NCBI RefSeq assembly: GCF_019145375.1
Contig: NZ_JAHSTX010000001.1
Location: 967,001 to 1,031,000 of the forward strand
Source: Pseudomonas triticicola
Lineage (GTDB): Bacteria > Pseudomonadota > Gammaproteobacteria > Pseudomonadales > Pseudomonadaceae
DNA length: 64,000 nt
Reading direction: 5' to 3'
Made by a program: the position numbers and the translations under genes. Below the pieces are notes generated by a model. That model worked only from the letters and a program-made list of their open reading frames with translations, made no database searches and had not been told where the DNA came from. Of the stretch, positions 1 to 8,562 are shown piece by piece; within the stretch, counting starts at the first letter, position 1, and each line of letters begins with the position of its first letter.

Positions 1-435
1 GTGATGAAGGAAGGCTCGGGCGTGAAAGACCCGCTGACCGAACTCAAGGGCAAGAAAGTCGGCGTGCTGCGCGCCAGTACTCACGACCGTTACGCGACCG
101 AAGTGCTGGTTCCGGCCGGGATCGAACTGACGCGCTACGGCTCGCAGCAGGAAGCCAACCTCGACATGGTGTCCGGGCGTATCGACGCGATGCTCGCTGA
201 CTCGGTCAACCTCAGCGACGGTTTCCTGAAAACCGACGCCGGCAAAGGGTTCGAATTCGTCGGCCCGACCTACGAAGACGCCAAGTACTTCGGCGGCGGC
301 GCTGGCATCGCGGTGCGCAAGGGCGATACCGCACTGGCTGAGCAGTTCAACAAAGCCATCACCGAAATCCGCGCCAATGGCGAGTACAAGAAAGTCCAGG
401 ACAAGTACTTCGACTTTGACGTATACGGCCATTAA
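1..435 (+). CDS. ABC transporter periplasmic amino-acid-binding protein, C-terminal part
   Basis: The frame is open from base 1, so only the last 144 residues of a solute-binding protein (family 3, usually about 260 residues) are present. Visible family features are the domain-2 to hinge segment LKGKKVGVLRASTHDRYATE, the stretch MVSGRIDAMLADSVNLSDGF that lines the ligand site in lysine/arginine/ornithine-type proteins, and the C-terminal helix NGEYKKVQDKYFDFDVYG. It would capture a basic or polar amino acid in the periplasm for an ABC importer encoded to the left. The ligand cannot be fixed from this half. A strong terminator follows 14 bp after the stop, so this is the last gene of its transcript. 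Confidence 0.85.
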   Translation: MMKEGSGVKDPLTELKGKKVGVLRASTHDRYATEVLVPAGIELTRYGSQQEANLDMVSGRIDAMLADSVNLSDGFLKTDAGKGFEFVGPTYEDAKYFGGGAGIAVRKGDTALAEQFNKAITEIRANGEYKKVQDKYFDFDVYGH

Positions 436-448
436 TACGCCGTGAAAA

Positions 449-484
449 AAAAGTGGCCCCGTTTGCGCGGTGGCCACTTTTTTT
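449..484 (+). terminator. Rho-independent terminator
   Basis: A 9-bp stem (AAAGTGGCC with GGCCACTTT) closes an 11-12-nt loop and is followed by seven T residues. It lies just after the binding-protein stop codon. A-tracts on the left arm would let it work weakly in reverse as well. Confidence 0.9.
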
Positions 485-510
485 ATGTTCTTTTATTGAT
501 GGAAATTCTC

Positions 511-608
511 TGTGGGAGCGAGCCTGCTCGCGAAAGCGGTCTGACATTCGACATCGTCATCGTCATCGTCTGACCTGACGCATTCGCGAGCAGGCTCGCT
601 CCCACAGG
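511..608. repeat. REPIN (inverted pair of class-A REP)
   Basis: Two copies of the class-A REP (TGTGGGAGCGAGCCTGCTCG followed by CGAA) face each other across about 45 bp. The same element recurs at 14 other places in the window. It lies between tandem genes. Such elements are non-autonomous and are normally mobilised by a RAYT transposase; none is encoded here. Confidence 0.9.
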
Positions 609-641
609 GATTTGCGTAATCCAGCTATTGAGGAGATTTTC

Positions 642-1754
642 ATGCAACGCATCGACCACGTTCTGCCCTGGAGCCACTTGGGCAGCGAGCGCTCCCTCAG
701 CGTTTTTCGCTACGGCGCCGGCAGCCGCAAGGTGTATATCCAGGCCAGCCTGCACGCCGATGAACTGCCGGGCATGCGCACCGCGTGGGAACTCAAGCTT
801 CGCTTGAACGAACTGGAACGGCAGGGCCGTTTGCAGGGCGTTATCGAACTGGTGCCGGTGGCCAATCCGATTGGCCTGGATCAGCATCTGCAAGGCAATC
901 ACATGGGCCGCTTCGAACTGGGCAGCGGCAAGAATTTCAACCGCGCATTCGTCGAACTCAGCGCCCCGGTCGCTGCGCTGGTGGGCGAGCGTCTGGGCGC
1001 GGATGCCGAGGCCAACGTCGCGCTGATCCGCCAGGCCATGGCTCAGGTCTTCGAAGAATTGCCGGCGCCGGCATCGCAACTGGAAGCCTTGCACCGCTTG
1101 TTGCTGCGCCACGCCTGCGACGCCGACATCACCCTCGATCTGCATTGCGACTTCGACGCTGCGATTCACCTCTACGCGCTGCCGCAACACTGGCCGCAGT
1201 GGCAATCACTGGCGGCCCGGCTGAAGGCGGGCGTGGCATTGCTCTGCGAAGATTCCGGCGGCAGCTCATTCGATGAGTCGTGCTCGACGCCGTGGCTGCG
1301 TCTGGCCAAAGCATTCCCGGACGCGGCGATTCCGGCGGCGAATCTGGCGACGACGCTTGAGCTGGGCAGTATGGGCGACACCCGCGTCGATCAGGCTCAG
1401 GCCAATTGCGAAGCGATTCTGGGTTTTCTCGCCGAGCAGGGTTTCATCAGCGGCGAATGGCCGGCGGCGCCGAGCGAATGTTGTGAAGGTCTGCCGTTTG
1501 AAGGCACCGAATACCTGTTCGCCCCGCACCATGGCGTGGTCAGTTTCTTGCGCAATGCCGGCGAGTGGGTAGAGCAGGGCGATGCACTGTTCGAGGTTGT
1601 TGACCCGTTGCAGGATCGCGTGACCACCGTGCGCGCCGGCACCAGCGGGGTGCTGTTCGCGATTGATCGCGGGCGTTATACCGAGCCGGGGATCTGGCAG
1701 GCGAAAGTGGCGGGGCGGGTGCCGTTTCGTACCGGCAAGCTGACCAACGACTGA
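642..1754 (+). CDS. succinylglutamate desuccinylase/aspartoacylase-family zinc deacylase
   Basis: A 370-residue cytoplasmic protein of the M14/AstE-AspA family, which hydrolyses N-acyl amino acids using one zinc. The HxxE zinc motif is HADELPG (His38, Glu41), the second His lies in LDLHCDFD, and the catalytic Glu is probably in TLELGSMG. The C-terminal part (HHGVVSFLRNAGEWVEQGDAL) looks like the beta-barrel lobe of this family. I chose ATG 642 because GAGGAG lies 8 nt upstream; an earlier in-frame start at 612 would begin inside the REPIN. Position behind an amino-acid binding protein suggests the substrate is an acylated amino acid, but this is inference. Confidence 0.85.
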   Translation: MQRIDHVLPWSHLGSERSLSVFRYGAGSRKVYIQASLHADELPGMRTAWELKLRLNELERQGRLQGVIELVPVANPIGLDQHLQGNHMGRFELGSGKNFNRAFVELSAPVAALVGERLGADAEANVALIRQAMAQVFEELPAPASQLEALHRLLLRHACDADITLDLHCDFDAAIHLYALPQHWPQWQSLAARLKAGVALLCEDSGGSSFDESCSTPWLRLAKAFPDAAIPAANLATTLELGSMGDTRVDQAQANCEAILGFLAEQGFISGEWPAAPSECCEGLPFEGTEYLFAPHHGVVSFLRNAGEWVEQGDALFEVVDPLQDRVTTVRAGTSGVLFAIDRGRYTEPGIWQAKVAGRVPFRTGKLTND

Positions 1755-1780
1755 CAGGTTGCGGTGAAGGTGCGGGCCTC

Positions 1781-1847
1781 TTCGCGAGCAGGCTCGCTCC
1801 CACAGGGGGAACGCATTTCAACGGTGGGAGCGAGCCTGCTCGCGAAA
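1781..1847. repeat. REPIN (class-A REPs, tail-to-tail)
   Basis: Two class-A REPs in inverted order with only about 16 bp between them. It follows the deacylase gene and precedes the esterase gene. Confidence 0.85.
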
Positions 1848-1935
1848 GGGCCATCAGCCACTCCACAAAATTTGGATCCTCAGCCGAGAATGTTAGGCTC
1901 CCCCGCGAACCCGACACTCTGTGAAGGAGCGCTCC

Positions 1936-2652
1936 ATGCTGAAATTGTTCGCCCTGCTGACCCTGCTCGCATCCACCGCCGTCCATGCGCAAACCACCCT
2001 GCAATCCGACCTGCCGCTCAAATACCTCGAACAGGTCCATGCCGACGCCGAACCACGTCCGCTGGTGATTTTCCTGCACGGTTACGGCAGTAACGAGGCC
2101 GATCTGATCGGCATGAAATTTCAGCTGCCGCCGCAGTACAACTACCTATCGGTGCGGGCACCGATGACGTTGGGTGAAGGACGTTTCCAGTGGTTTCGCA
2201 AGAAGGGTGAAGGCGCCTACAACGGCGAAACCGATGATCTGAAGGCCAGCGGCCAGAAGCTGCGCGACTTTATCGCCCAGGCAGCGAAGAAATATCACGC
2301 CACGCCGGACAAGGTGTACCTGATCGGCTTCAGCCAGGGCGCGATGATGAGCTACGAAGTGGGCCTGCGCCCGCCGGTGGTCGTGGGCGGGTTTGCCGCG
2401 TTGAGCGGGCGCTTGTTGCCGGTGCTCAAAGCCGAACTCAAGCCCGGGCAAGCGCCACTGCCGCTGAGCATATTTATCGGCCACGGCACCGCTGATGATC
2501 CGGTGCCTTACCGTCACGGCACCGAGGCCAACACGCTATTGCACAAGCTCGATTACCAGCCCGAGTTTCACGCGTATCCGGGCGTCGGCCACAGCATTAG
2601 TGCGGCCGAATTGCGCGATCTGTATGGCTGGCTGCAGCGGCTCAATCCTTGA
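1936..2652 (+). CDS. exported alpha/beta-hydrolase, phospholipase/carboxylesterase family
   Basis: A 238-residue serine hydrolase with an 18-19-residue signal peptide ending VHA-QTT, so it should act in the periplasm or outside. The oxyanion segment FLHGYGSNEADLIG, the nucleophile elbow GFSQGAMM, the acid in ADDPVPY and the histidine in GVGHSIS are in the family order. ATG 1936 has GGAG 8 nt upstream, better than the GTG at 1921. The substrate is probably a small ester; it is not otherwise defined. Its last 11 bp overlap the convergent gene on the other strand. Confidence 0.85.
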   Translation: MLKLFALLTLLASTAVHAQTTLQSDLPLKYLEQVHADAEPRPLVIFLHGYGSNEADLIGMKFQLPPQYNYLSVRAPMTLGEGRFQWFRKKGEGAYNGETDDLKASGQKLRDFIAQAAKKYHATPDKVYLIGFSQGAMMSYEVGLRPPVVVGGFAALSGRLLPVLKAELKPGQAPLPLSIFIGHGTADDPVPYRHGTEANTLLHKLDYQPEFHAYPGVGHSISAAELRDLYGWLQRLNP

Positions 2653-3199
2653 CGATGGCTTTGACCAGGGCATCGTGACCTTTTTTGTCGCTGGCGCGGG
2701 AAATCACCTGCACCAACGCCATCTTCGTCCCCGAGCCGGCCAGCAATGTGGTGTTCAGCGTCTGGCCACCGCCCTGGGTGGCGGTGCTGTCAACCTGACG
2801 CAGTCCGAGGCCGGTGCCTTTCTGGGTCAGGCTTTTCTCGCTGAGTTTGTTGAAGTCCGGCAGAGCCTTGCGCTGATCGTCGATGAAACTCGACACGCTG
2901 CCGTCGAGAAACTCACCGTCGTTGTCCTTGACGTTCTGCCCAGCCGGGATCTGGTTTTCGGCGGCGATGACCACGGTCTTGGTGGTCTGGTTAGTGTACA
3001 TCGTGCCCTTGGCCCCGCTCGGGCTGGCGGGCAGCGGGTCAGCGACAAAGCCTTTGGGCAGGACGAAGGCGAATTTGCCGTCGAGCAGCGTAACCTTCTC
3101 GGTTTTGACCTTTTCCTTGGCGGCGTGTGCGTTGATCGCGGCGAAACCGGCGATGGCCGCCAGCATCAGGACGACGGCTTTTTTGCTCAACAATGACAT
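2642..3199 (-). CDS. exported DcrB-like hypothetical protein
   Basis: A 185-residue protein with a clear signal peptide (KKAVVLMLAAIAGFAAINAHA). The mature part begins with VTLLDGKFAFVLPKGF, which resembles the first strand-loop of DcrB (Mog1p/PsbP-like fold), and ends with a helix KKGHDALVKAIVKD, also DcrB-like. No catalytic motif is visible. The function is unknown; a periplasmic accessory role would fit the fold. Its 3' end overlaps the esterase gene by 11 bp in convergent orientation. Confidence 0.75.
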   Translation of the reverse strand: MSLLSKKAVVLMLAAIAGFAAINAHAAKEKVKTEKVTLLDGKFAFVLPKGFVADPLPASPSGAKGTMYTNQTTKTVVIAAENQIPAGQNVKDNDGEFLDGSVSSFIDDQRKALPDFNKLSEKSLTQKGTGLGLRQVDSTATQGGGQTLNTTLLAGSGTKMALVQVISRASDKKGHDALVKAIVKD

Positions 3200-3284
3200 C
3201 TGAAATCTCCGGGAAATGGTCGCGCGAGGCGGGCGATCATCCCACGGAGCGTGCCGGGCGTTCCAGCGCGATTCGTCCGGGCGG

Positions 3285-4058
3285 TTATTGCGCTTGCGCC
3301 TTGGCCAATGGCCGCGCCAGCAGACGCCGGGTCACCCCGAGCATCGCCACCGACACTGCCACGCCTACGACAAAACCGCTGAGGCCCATGCTCGGCAGCG
3401 TCAAGGCGGACACCAGGCAGAACGCCGAGAACGAATACATGCCGGTTGCCGTTGCGCGCAATAACGCAGCGGTAAACGCCGGGCCGCGGGTTTGTTGCGA
3501 GAATACCGCCATGACGCTGCCAAGCACCGGGAACACCGCGAGCAGGCCGCTCCAGCGTTCGCCGACGGTGCTGGCGAGCATCGTCACCACCAGCGTCAGC
3601 GCCGCACCGGCGATCATCCGCCAGATCAGTTTGTCCGACTTCGGTGCTGGCCCGTTCAACACCGGCTGCACTTCGGGAAACAGATAAGGCGAAGCGAGCA
3701 GTGCTACCGCTGCCGCAATCACCGAGAACGGCAAGGACGCCGGAATCATCGACAACACCGTCGCCAGCGCGGCCCACACCGCCAGTGAAATGGTCAACGC
3801 CCACGGCCAGTTCGCCCGCTGCGCCACCTGCGCATAAGTGATGCAGAAAGCGATCATCGCGAACATTGCCGACAGCGCCGCCACCGCCGATTGCGCGGCA
3901 AACTGCGGCCCTTGTTCAATCGCCAGAAAGAACAGAATCGGCCCGACCACTACCGGCAATCCTGACAGCCACCCGGCCACGCTCGGCCCCCAACGTTTGC
4001 CTGCCAGGGAAATCAGCAGGAGAAAACCGGGAATCAGCAGCAGTTTGAGGATCAGCAC
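3285..4058 (-). CDS. polytopic inner-membrane protein of unknown function
   Basis: A 257-residue protein with about eight hydrophobic helices. The N-terminal half (AGWLSGLPVVVGPILFFLAIEQG) and the C-terminal half (ERWSGLLAVFPVLGSVMAVFSQQ) have a similar motif: W-SGL, then a proline, then a helix. This suggests an internal duplication of a four-helix unit. No transporter signature is recognised. The gene diverges from the chalcone-isomerase-like gene, and the shared promoter region contains a perfect 20-bp palindrome. Confidence 0.75.
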   Translation of the reverse strand: MLILKLLLIPGFLLLISLAGKRWGPSVAGWLSGLPVVVGPILFFLAIEQGPQFAAQSAVAALSAMFAMIAFCITYAQVAQRANWPWALTISLAVWAALATVLSMIPASLPFSVIAAAVALLASPYLFPEVQPVLNGPAPKSDKLIWRMIAGAALTLVVTMLASTVGERWSGLLAVFPVLGSVMAVFSQQTRGPAFTAALLRATATGMYSFSAFCLVSALTLPSMGLSGFVVGVAVSVAMLGVTRRLLARPLAKAQAQ

Positions 4059-4128
4059 GCGGGTGTCTCCATCGGGTCAGGATGAGCCACGTTAGCACTG
4101 CCGATTAAAGATTGCTGCCTATGTTCGC

Positions 4129-4148
4129 AATTTTTGTATACAAAAATT
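4129..4148. promoter_or_regulatory. perfect 20-bp palindrome, candidate GntR-family operator
   Basis: AATTTTTGTATACAAAAATT is a perfect inverted repeat placed 71 bp from the start of the leftward membrane-protein gene and 57 bp from the start of the rightward gene. The core TTGTATACAA fits the TNGT-N-ACNA pattern bound by FadR-type GntR regulators. No GntR regulator is encoded in the window, so any trans-acting factor lies elsewhere. Confidence 0.65.
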
Positions 4149-4204
4149 CAGGCGCGAATCCGGCTATGCTTTGATCATCACAATGCAGCGGAGACGATAC
4201 GGCG

Positions 4205-4741
4205 ATGAACAGAACACCCAAGCTCGTACGTGGCTGTTGTGGCATCGGCTTGTGGGCACTGTTGCTGACGCCGACATGGGCCAATTGGCAGGACGCTGTG
4301 CCAGGGGCGCAAATCATCGGCAGTGGCGATTTCAGCGTGTTCGGCTTCGATGTTTACAGCGCGCGCTTGTGGAGTGCCGCGCGGCCTCTGGCGGACGGCC
4401 AGCCGTTTGCTCTGGAGCTGATCTACCGGCGCAACATCTCGCGAGACGATCTGGTCAGCACCAGCGTCGATGAGATCAAACGCCTTGCCGGTCCTCGGGT
4501 CACTTCAGCGCAATTGGCCGGCTGGCAGAAGCAGATGCAGCAATCCTTTGTCGACGTCCAGGCCGGCACGCGCATAACCGGCGTGTATTTGCCGGGGCAG
4601 GGCGCGCGGTTTTTTGTCGGGCAGAAGCTCCAGCATGAGATTGAGGATCCGCAGTTTGCCAAGGCGTTTTTCGATATCTGGCTGGATCCGCGAACACGCA
4701 GTCCCGAGTTGCGCGAGCAGTTGCTGGGGGTGAACCCATAG
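4205..4741 (+). CDS. exported chalcone-isomerase-fold protein
   Basis: A 178-residue protein with a signal peptide ending near TPTWA-NWQD. The mature part has the pattern of the bacterial chalcone isomerase-like family: IGSGDFSVFGFDVYSARLW, LELIYRRNISRDDLV, GVYLPGQGARFFVGQKL and FFDIWLDPRTRSPELREQLLG. Bacterial members mostly lack the plant catalytic residues and probably bind small hydrophobic ligands, so no enzyme activity is assigned. It is monocistronic and diverges from the membrane protein at 3285-4058. Confidence 0.8.
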   Translation: MNRTPKLVRGCCGIGLWALLLTPTWANWQDAVPGAQIIGSGDFSVFGFDVYSARLWSAARPLADGQPFALELIYRRNISRDDLVSTSVDEIKRLAGPRVTSAQLAGWQKQMQQSFVDVQAGTRITGVYLPGQGARFFVGQKLQHEIEDPQFAKAFFDIWLDPRTRSPELREQLLGVNP

Positions 4742-4821
4742 GATCAGCGATCTTTGCGCTTCAAGGCTTCAGGCGAAACGTCTAAGCTGCCGGGCTCCCG
4801 TTTTTGTTTCTGGATGTGTGC

Positions 4822-6141
4822 GTGAAATTCAGCTTGCCCAAAATCGCCACCGCGCCGTTTTGCCCGCCGGAAGTGGCCGGCAGCGTTGCGGTCGATCCGA
4901 CTGCCACGTTCTTCAAACGTGTGCTGCGCTTCGCCGGCCCCGGTTTGCTGGTGTCGATCGGCTACATGGACCCGGGCAACTGGGCGACCGCGATCGAGGC
5001 CGGTTCGCGTTTTGGCTACAGTCTTTTATTCGTCGTGTTGCTGGCGAGTCTGGCCGGCATGGTGGTGCAGTGCCTGTGTTCGCGGCTGGGCATCGCCACT
5101 GGTCGCGATCTGGCGCAGTTGTCCCGCGAGCGCTACAGCACCCCGACCGCGCGCCTGCAGTGGCTGCTGGCGGAAATCTCAATCATCGCCACCGACCTCG
5201 CCGAAGTGCTTGGCTGCGCTCTCGCGTTTCACTTGCTGCTCGGTTGCTCGCTGAGCTTCGGTATCGCCCTCACGGCTTTCGACACGCTGCTGGTGCTGGC
5301 CCTGCAGAACCGGGGATTCCGCCGGCTCGAAGCGATCATGCTGGTGCTGGTCGCGACCATCGGCGTGTGTTTCTTCGTTGAGTTGTTGTTGATCAAACCC
5401 TATTGGCCAGACGTGGCGCTGGGCTTTAAACCCTCGCTGTCCGCGATCAGCGATGCGGCGCCGCTGTATCTGGCCATCGGCATCCTCGGCGCCACCGTCA
5501 TGCCGCACAACCTTTATCTACACACCTCGATCGTGCAAACGCGGATGATCGGCAAGGACCTGGCGAGCAAACAGGACGCGGTGAAACTGGCACGCATCGA
5601 CACCATCGGTTCGCTGGCCCTGGCGTTGCTGGTCAACGCGGCGATTCTGATTCTCGCCGCGGCGGCCTTTCACCAGTCCGGGCACACCGATGTGGTCGAC
5701 ATTCAGGACGCTTATCATCTGCTCGATCCGCTGGTGGGCGGTGCGCTGGCCAGTGTGTTGTTCGGCGTGGCGCTGCTCGCGTCGGGGCAGAGTTCGACCT
5801 TCACCGGGACCATCGCCGGGCAGGTCATCATGGAAGGCTATCTGAACCTGCGCATCCCGTGCTGGCAGCGGCGTTTGATCACCCGCGGGCTGGCGCTGAT
5901 TCCGGCGTTCATCGGCGTATGGCTGCTCGGTGATGGCGCTATCGGCAAGCTGCTGGTGTTGAGCCAGGTCGTGCTCAGCCTGCAACTGCCGTTTGCCTTG
6001 TACCCGCTGATTCGCATGACCAACGACCGGCAGTTGATGGGGCCGTTCGTCAATCGCTGGCCCACGCGGGTGCTGGCCTGGGGGCTGTTTGTGTTGATCA
6101 GCGGGGCGAACAGTTGGTTGATATTGCAGTGGGCGGTTTGA
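4822..6141 (+). CDS. mntH: Nramp-family manganese(II)/proton symporter
   Basis: A 439-residue inner-membrane protein with eleven predicted helices. The helix-1 metal-binding motif DPGNWAT (residues 50-56) and the helix-6 motif MPHNLYLH are both present, as in MntH, which imports Mn(II) with protons. The start is taken at GTG 4822 (VKFSLPKIATAPF); a TTG at 4804 and a GTG at 4816 are also in frame without a better ribosome site. The gene stands alone. I did not find a convincing MntR or Fur box in the 80 bp upstream. Confidence 0.9.
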   Translation: MKFSLPKIATAPFCPPEVAGSVAVDPTATFFKRVLRFAGPGLLVSIGYMDPGNWATAIEAGSRFGYSLLFVVLLASLAGMVVQCLCSRLGIATGRDLAQLSRERYSTPTARLQWLLAEISIIATDLAEVLGCALAFHLLLGCSLSFGIALTAFDTLLVLALQNRGFRRLEAIMLVLVATIGVCFFVELLLIKPYWPDVALGFKPSLSAISDAAPLYLAIGILGATVMPHNLYLHTSIVQTRMIGKDLASKQDAVKLARIDTIGSLALALLVNAAILILAAAAFHQSGHTDVVDIQDAYHLLDPLVGGALASVLFGVALLASGQSSTFTGTIAGQVIMEGYLNLRIPCWQRRLITRGLALIPAFIGVWLLGDGAIGKLLVLSQVVLSLQLPFALYPLIRMTNDRQLMGPFVNRWPTRVLAWGLFVLISGANSWLILQWAV

Positions 6142-6171
6142 TCACTGTGTTGCGGTGACTGGCAGGGCCTG

Positions 6172-6196
6172 TTCGCGAGCAGGCTCGTTCCCACTG
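6172..6196. repeat. single class-A REP, diverged
   Basis: One class-A REP in reverse orientation with a C-to-T change (GCTCGTTCCCACTGG). No partner copy lies within 200 bp, so it is a degenerate singlet. Confidence 0.75.
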
Positions 6197-6276
6197 GTTG
6201 CGCGGGTGATGGCAATTCAGGTGATCAGCCGACGAGGGGTCATCCATCAACTTGTTTCGCGGCGGGCGAGCCTATA

Positions 6277-6292
6277 CTGTATATGCACACAG
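6277..6292 (+). promoter_or_regulatory. LexA (SOS) box
   Basis: CTGTATATGCACACAG matches the gammaproteobacterial LexA consensus CTG-N10-CAG, including the outer CTGT and ACAG half-sites. It ends 15 bp before the ATG of the radical SAM gene, where LexA binding would block transcription until DNA damage. Confidence 0.88.
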
Positions 6293-6307
6293 TAAAGAGC
6301 CCGCGCC

Positions 6308-7528
6308 ATGCAAATCATCGACAAGCTCAGCATCCTCGCCGACGCCGCCAAGTACGACGCCTCCTGCGCCAGCAGTGGTGCGCCCAAGCGCAGCTCCGAG
6401 GGCAAGAGCGGGCTCGGTTCGACGGACGGCATGGGCATTTGCCACAGCTACACGCCGGACGGGCGCTGTGTGTCGTTGCTGAAAATCCTGCTGACCAACT
6501 TCTGCCTTTACGATTGCCAATATTGCGTCAACCGCCGTTCCAGCGATGTGCCGCGTGCGCGCTTCACCCCGGAAGAAGTCGTGACGCTGACCATGGATTT
6601 CTACCGCCGCAACTGCGTCAGCGGCCTGTTTCTCAGCTCCGGGATCATCCGCTCCGCGGACTACACCATGGAGCAACTGGTGCGCGTCGCCAAGTTGCTG
6701 CGTGAAGAGCACGAATTTCGCGGCTACATCCATTTAAAGACCATTCCGGAAGCCGATCCGGCCTTGATCGAAGAAGCCGGGCGTTACGCCGACCGCCTCA
6801 GCGTCAACATAGAATTGCCCACCGATGCCAGCCTGCAGACCCTGGCGCCGGAGAAGGACATCACCTCGATCAAGCAAGCGATGAACACCATCTACACCGG
6901 CGTGCAAACAGTGTTGAACGAGCCGCGCTCGGCAAAATTCGCCCCGGCCGGGCAAAGCACGCAGCTGATCGTCGGTGCCGATGACACCGATGACAGCACC
7001 ATCCTCCACAGCGCTCAATCCCTGTATGGCAACTTCCGTTTGCGCCGGGTCTATTACTCGGCATTCAGCCCGATCCCCGACAGCCCGAAAAGCGTACCGC
7101 TCGCCGCGCCGCCGCTGATGCGCGAGCACCGTTTGTATCAGGCTGATTTCCTCCTGCGCAGCTACGGCTACAGCGCTGACGAACTGCTCAAAGGCCCGGG
7201 CAATCTGGCGCTTGATATCGACCCGAAGCTGGCCTGGGCGCTGGAAAATCGCGAAGTGTTTCCGCTGGACCTGAACCGTGCCGATGCGACGTTGATCGCA
7301 CGCATCCCGGGCATTGGCTTGCGCACCACCGAGCGCCTGGTCGAGCTGCGCCGTCAGCGCCGCATCCGTTACGAAGACGTCGCGCGGATGCGCTGTGTGC
7401 TGGCCAAGGCCAAGCCGTTCATCATCACCAGCGATTACCACCCGCAACAGGCGGAAGTCACCAGCCACATGCTCTACCAGCAATTGCGCGACCGGCCGAT
7501 GCCGCAGCAGATGGGGTTGTGGGGATGA
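6308..7528 (+). CDS. putative DNA modification/repair radical SAM protein
   Basis: A 406-residue protein with the radical SAM cluster motif CLYDCQYC (CxxxCxxC, about residue 64) and a C-terminal helix-hairpin-helix DNA-binding unit (LNRADATLIARIPGIGLRTT). This layout is that of the TIGR03916 family, named for its co-occurrence with a uracil-DNA-glycosylase-like partner. The reaction is not known; a SAM-dependent radical repair of damaged bases is the usual proposal. The next gene begins within its stop codon (ATGA), so the two are translationally coupled. A LexA box sits in the promoter. Confidence 0.85.
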   Translation: MQIIDKLSILADAAKYDASCASSGAPKRSSEGKSGLGSTDGMGICHSYTPDGRCVSLLKILLTNFCLYDCQYCVNRRSSDVPRARFTPEEVVTLTMDFYRRNCVSGLFLSSGIIRSADYTMEQLVRVAKLLREEHEFRGYIHLKTIPEADPALIEEAGRYADRLSVNIELPTDASLQTLAPEKDITSIKQAMNTIYTGVQTVLNEPRSAKFAPAGQSTQLIVGADDTDDSTILHSAQSLYGNFRLRRVYYSAFSPIPDSPKSVPLAAPPLMREHRLYQADFLLRSYGYSADELLKGPGNLALDIDPKLAWALENREVFPLDLNRADATLIARIPGIGLRTTERLVELRRQRRIRYEDVARMRCVLAKAKPFIITSDYHPQQAEVTSHMLYQQLRDRPMPQQMGLWG

Positions 7529-8427
7529 TCAGTCTCGATTGTGACGATCTGTTCGACACCTGGCGCCAGCAGGCGCGCTGGTTGCTCAGCCATGAGATCG
7601 ATCCGAGTCTGGTGAGCTGGGCGGCGGAAGGCGTTGGCGATCTGTTTGCCAGTGATGATCACATGCCCGAAGGGCAGGGGCCGTTTCAGGCGCGTATTCC
7701 CCGTGCGCTGCTTGCCACCCTCGAACAAGCGGCGCGCTATCGCGGCGAACAGCGCTGGAGCCTGTTGTATGAAGTGCTCTGGCGGGTCAGTCACGGCGAC
7801 CGCACGGCGATGATGGCCGGCGACAAACTCGGCAGTGAGTTGCAGCGCCGCATCAAGCAGGTCAGCCGCGAGGCCCATCATCTGCATGCGTTTGTGCGTT
7901 TCATCGAGCGGCCCAAGGATCTGCCTGGTCCACAATACGTGGCGTGGCACGAACCGGCGCATGACATTCTGCACAGCGCCAGCGAGCACTTTATCGGGCG
8001 CATGGGCCAGCATCGCTGGTTGATCGCCACACCGCGTGACGGCGTTTATTACGACGGTGAGCAATTGATTCACGAGCGGCAATGCCCGATTGAATGGCAG
8101 CAACTGGCACAGAACGTCGATGACCCCCACGGCGATTTGTGGTTGACCTACTACAGCCACATCTTCAACCCGGCGCGGTTGAACCCGAAGGTCATGCAAG
8201 GGCATTTGCCGGTGCGGTTCTGGAAGAATCTGCCGGAGGGCGAGTTGATACCGGGATTGATCACCCAGGCGCGGATGGGCAAGCAGCAGAATGGACAGGC
8301 GAGTGGGATTGCTGATCGGACGGGTAAACGCATTACCTCCAAAAATCAAAAGCAGACCCTCACCCCAGCCCTCTCCCGGAGGGAGAGGGAGCCGAGCGAG
8401 GTGTTCTCGCAAAATACATCGACGTGA
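7525..8427 (+). CDS. TIGR03915/DUF4130 family putative DNA repair protein, with repeat-derived tail
   Basis: A 300-residue partner of the upstream radical SAM protein. It has the DUF4130 hallmarks WSLLYEVLWRVSH, REAHHLHAFVRFIERP, YVAWHEPAHDILHSASEHF and QHRWLIATPRDGVYYDG. ATG 7525 overlaps the previous stop; a GTG at 7519 is the only alternative. The last 20 or so codons run through the class-C intergenic repeat (encoding TLTPALSRRERE) before reaching a stop, so the C terminus probably derives from repeat insertion. In other genomes this domain is sometimes fused to a uracil-DNA glycosylase. Confidence 0.82.
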   Translation: MISLDCDDLFDTWRQQARWLLSHEIDPSLVSWAAEGVGDLFASDDHMPEGQGPFQARIPRALLATLEQAARYRGEQRWSLLYEVLWRVSHGDRTAMMAGDKLGSELQRRIKQVSREAHHLHAFVRFIERPKDLPGPQYVAWHEPAHDILHSASEHFIGRMGQHRWLIATPRDGVYYDGEQLIHERQCPIEWQQLAQNVDDPHGDLWLTYYSHIFNPARLNPKVMQGHLPVRFWKNLPEGELIPGLITQARMGKQQNGQASGIADRTGKRITSKNQKQTLTPALSRREREPSEVFSQNTST

Positions 8428-8515
8428 ATCACCGAGTCGAACTCAGTGTTGAAAAGCACACGGATCGGCTCCCTTTCCCCCTCGCCCCCTTGGGGAGAGG
8501 GCTGGGGTGAGGGGG
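8358..8515. repeat. class-C inverted repeat pair
   Basis: The unit CCCTCACCCCAGCCCTCTCC with its GGGAGAGGG continuation appears at 8358-8390 and, inverted, at 8474-8515. Each arm is itself a hairpin. The left arm lies inside the end of the DUF4130 coding sequence. Related copies are at 36684-36860 and 54494-54530. Confidence 0.85.
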
Positions 8516-8562
8516 AAAGATCTCCAGTCTTACACAAAAAAAACCAACACCCACAAGCAAAC

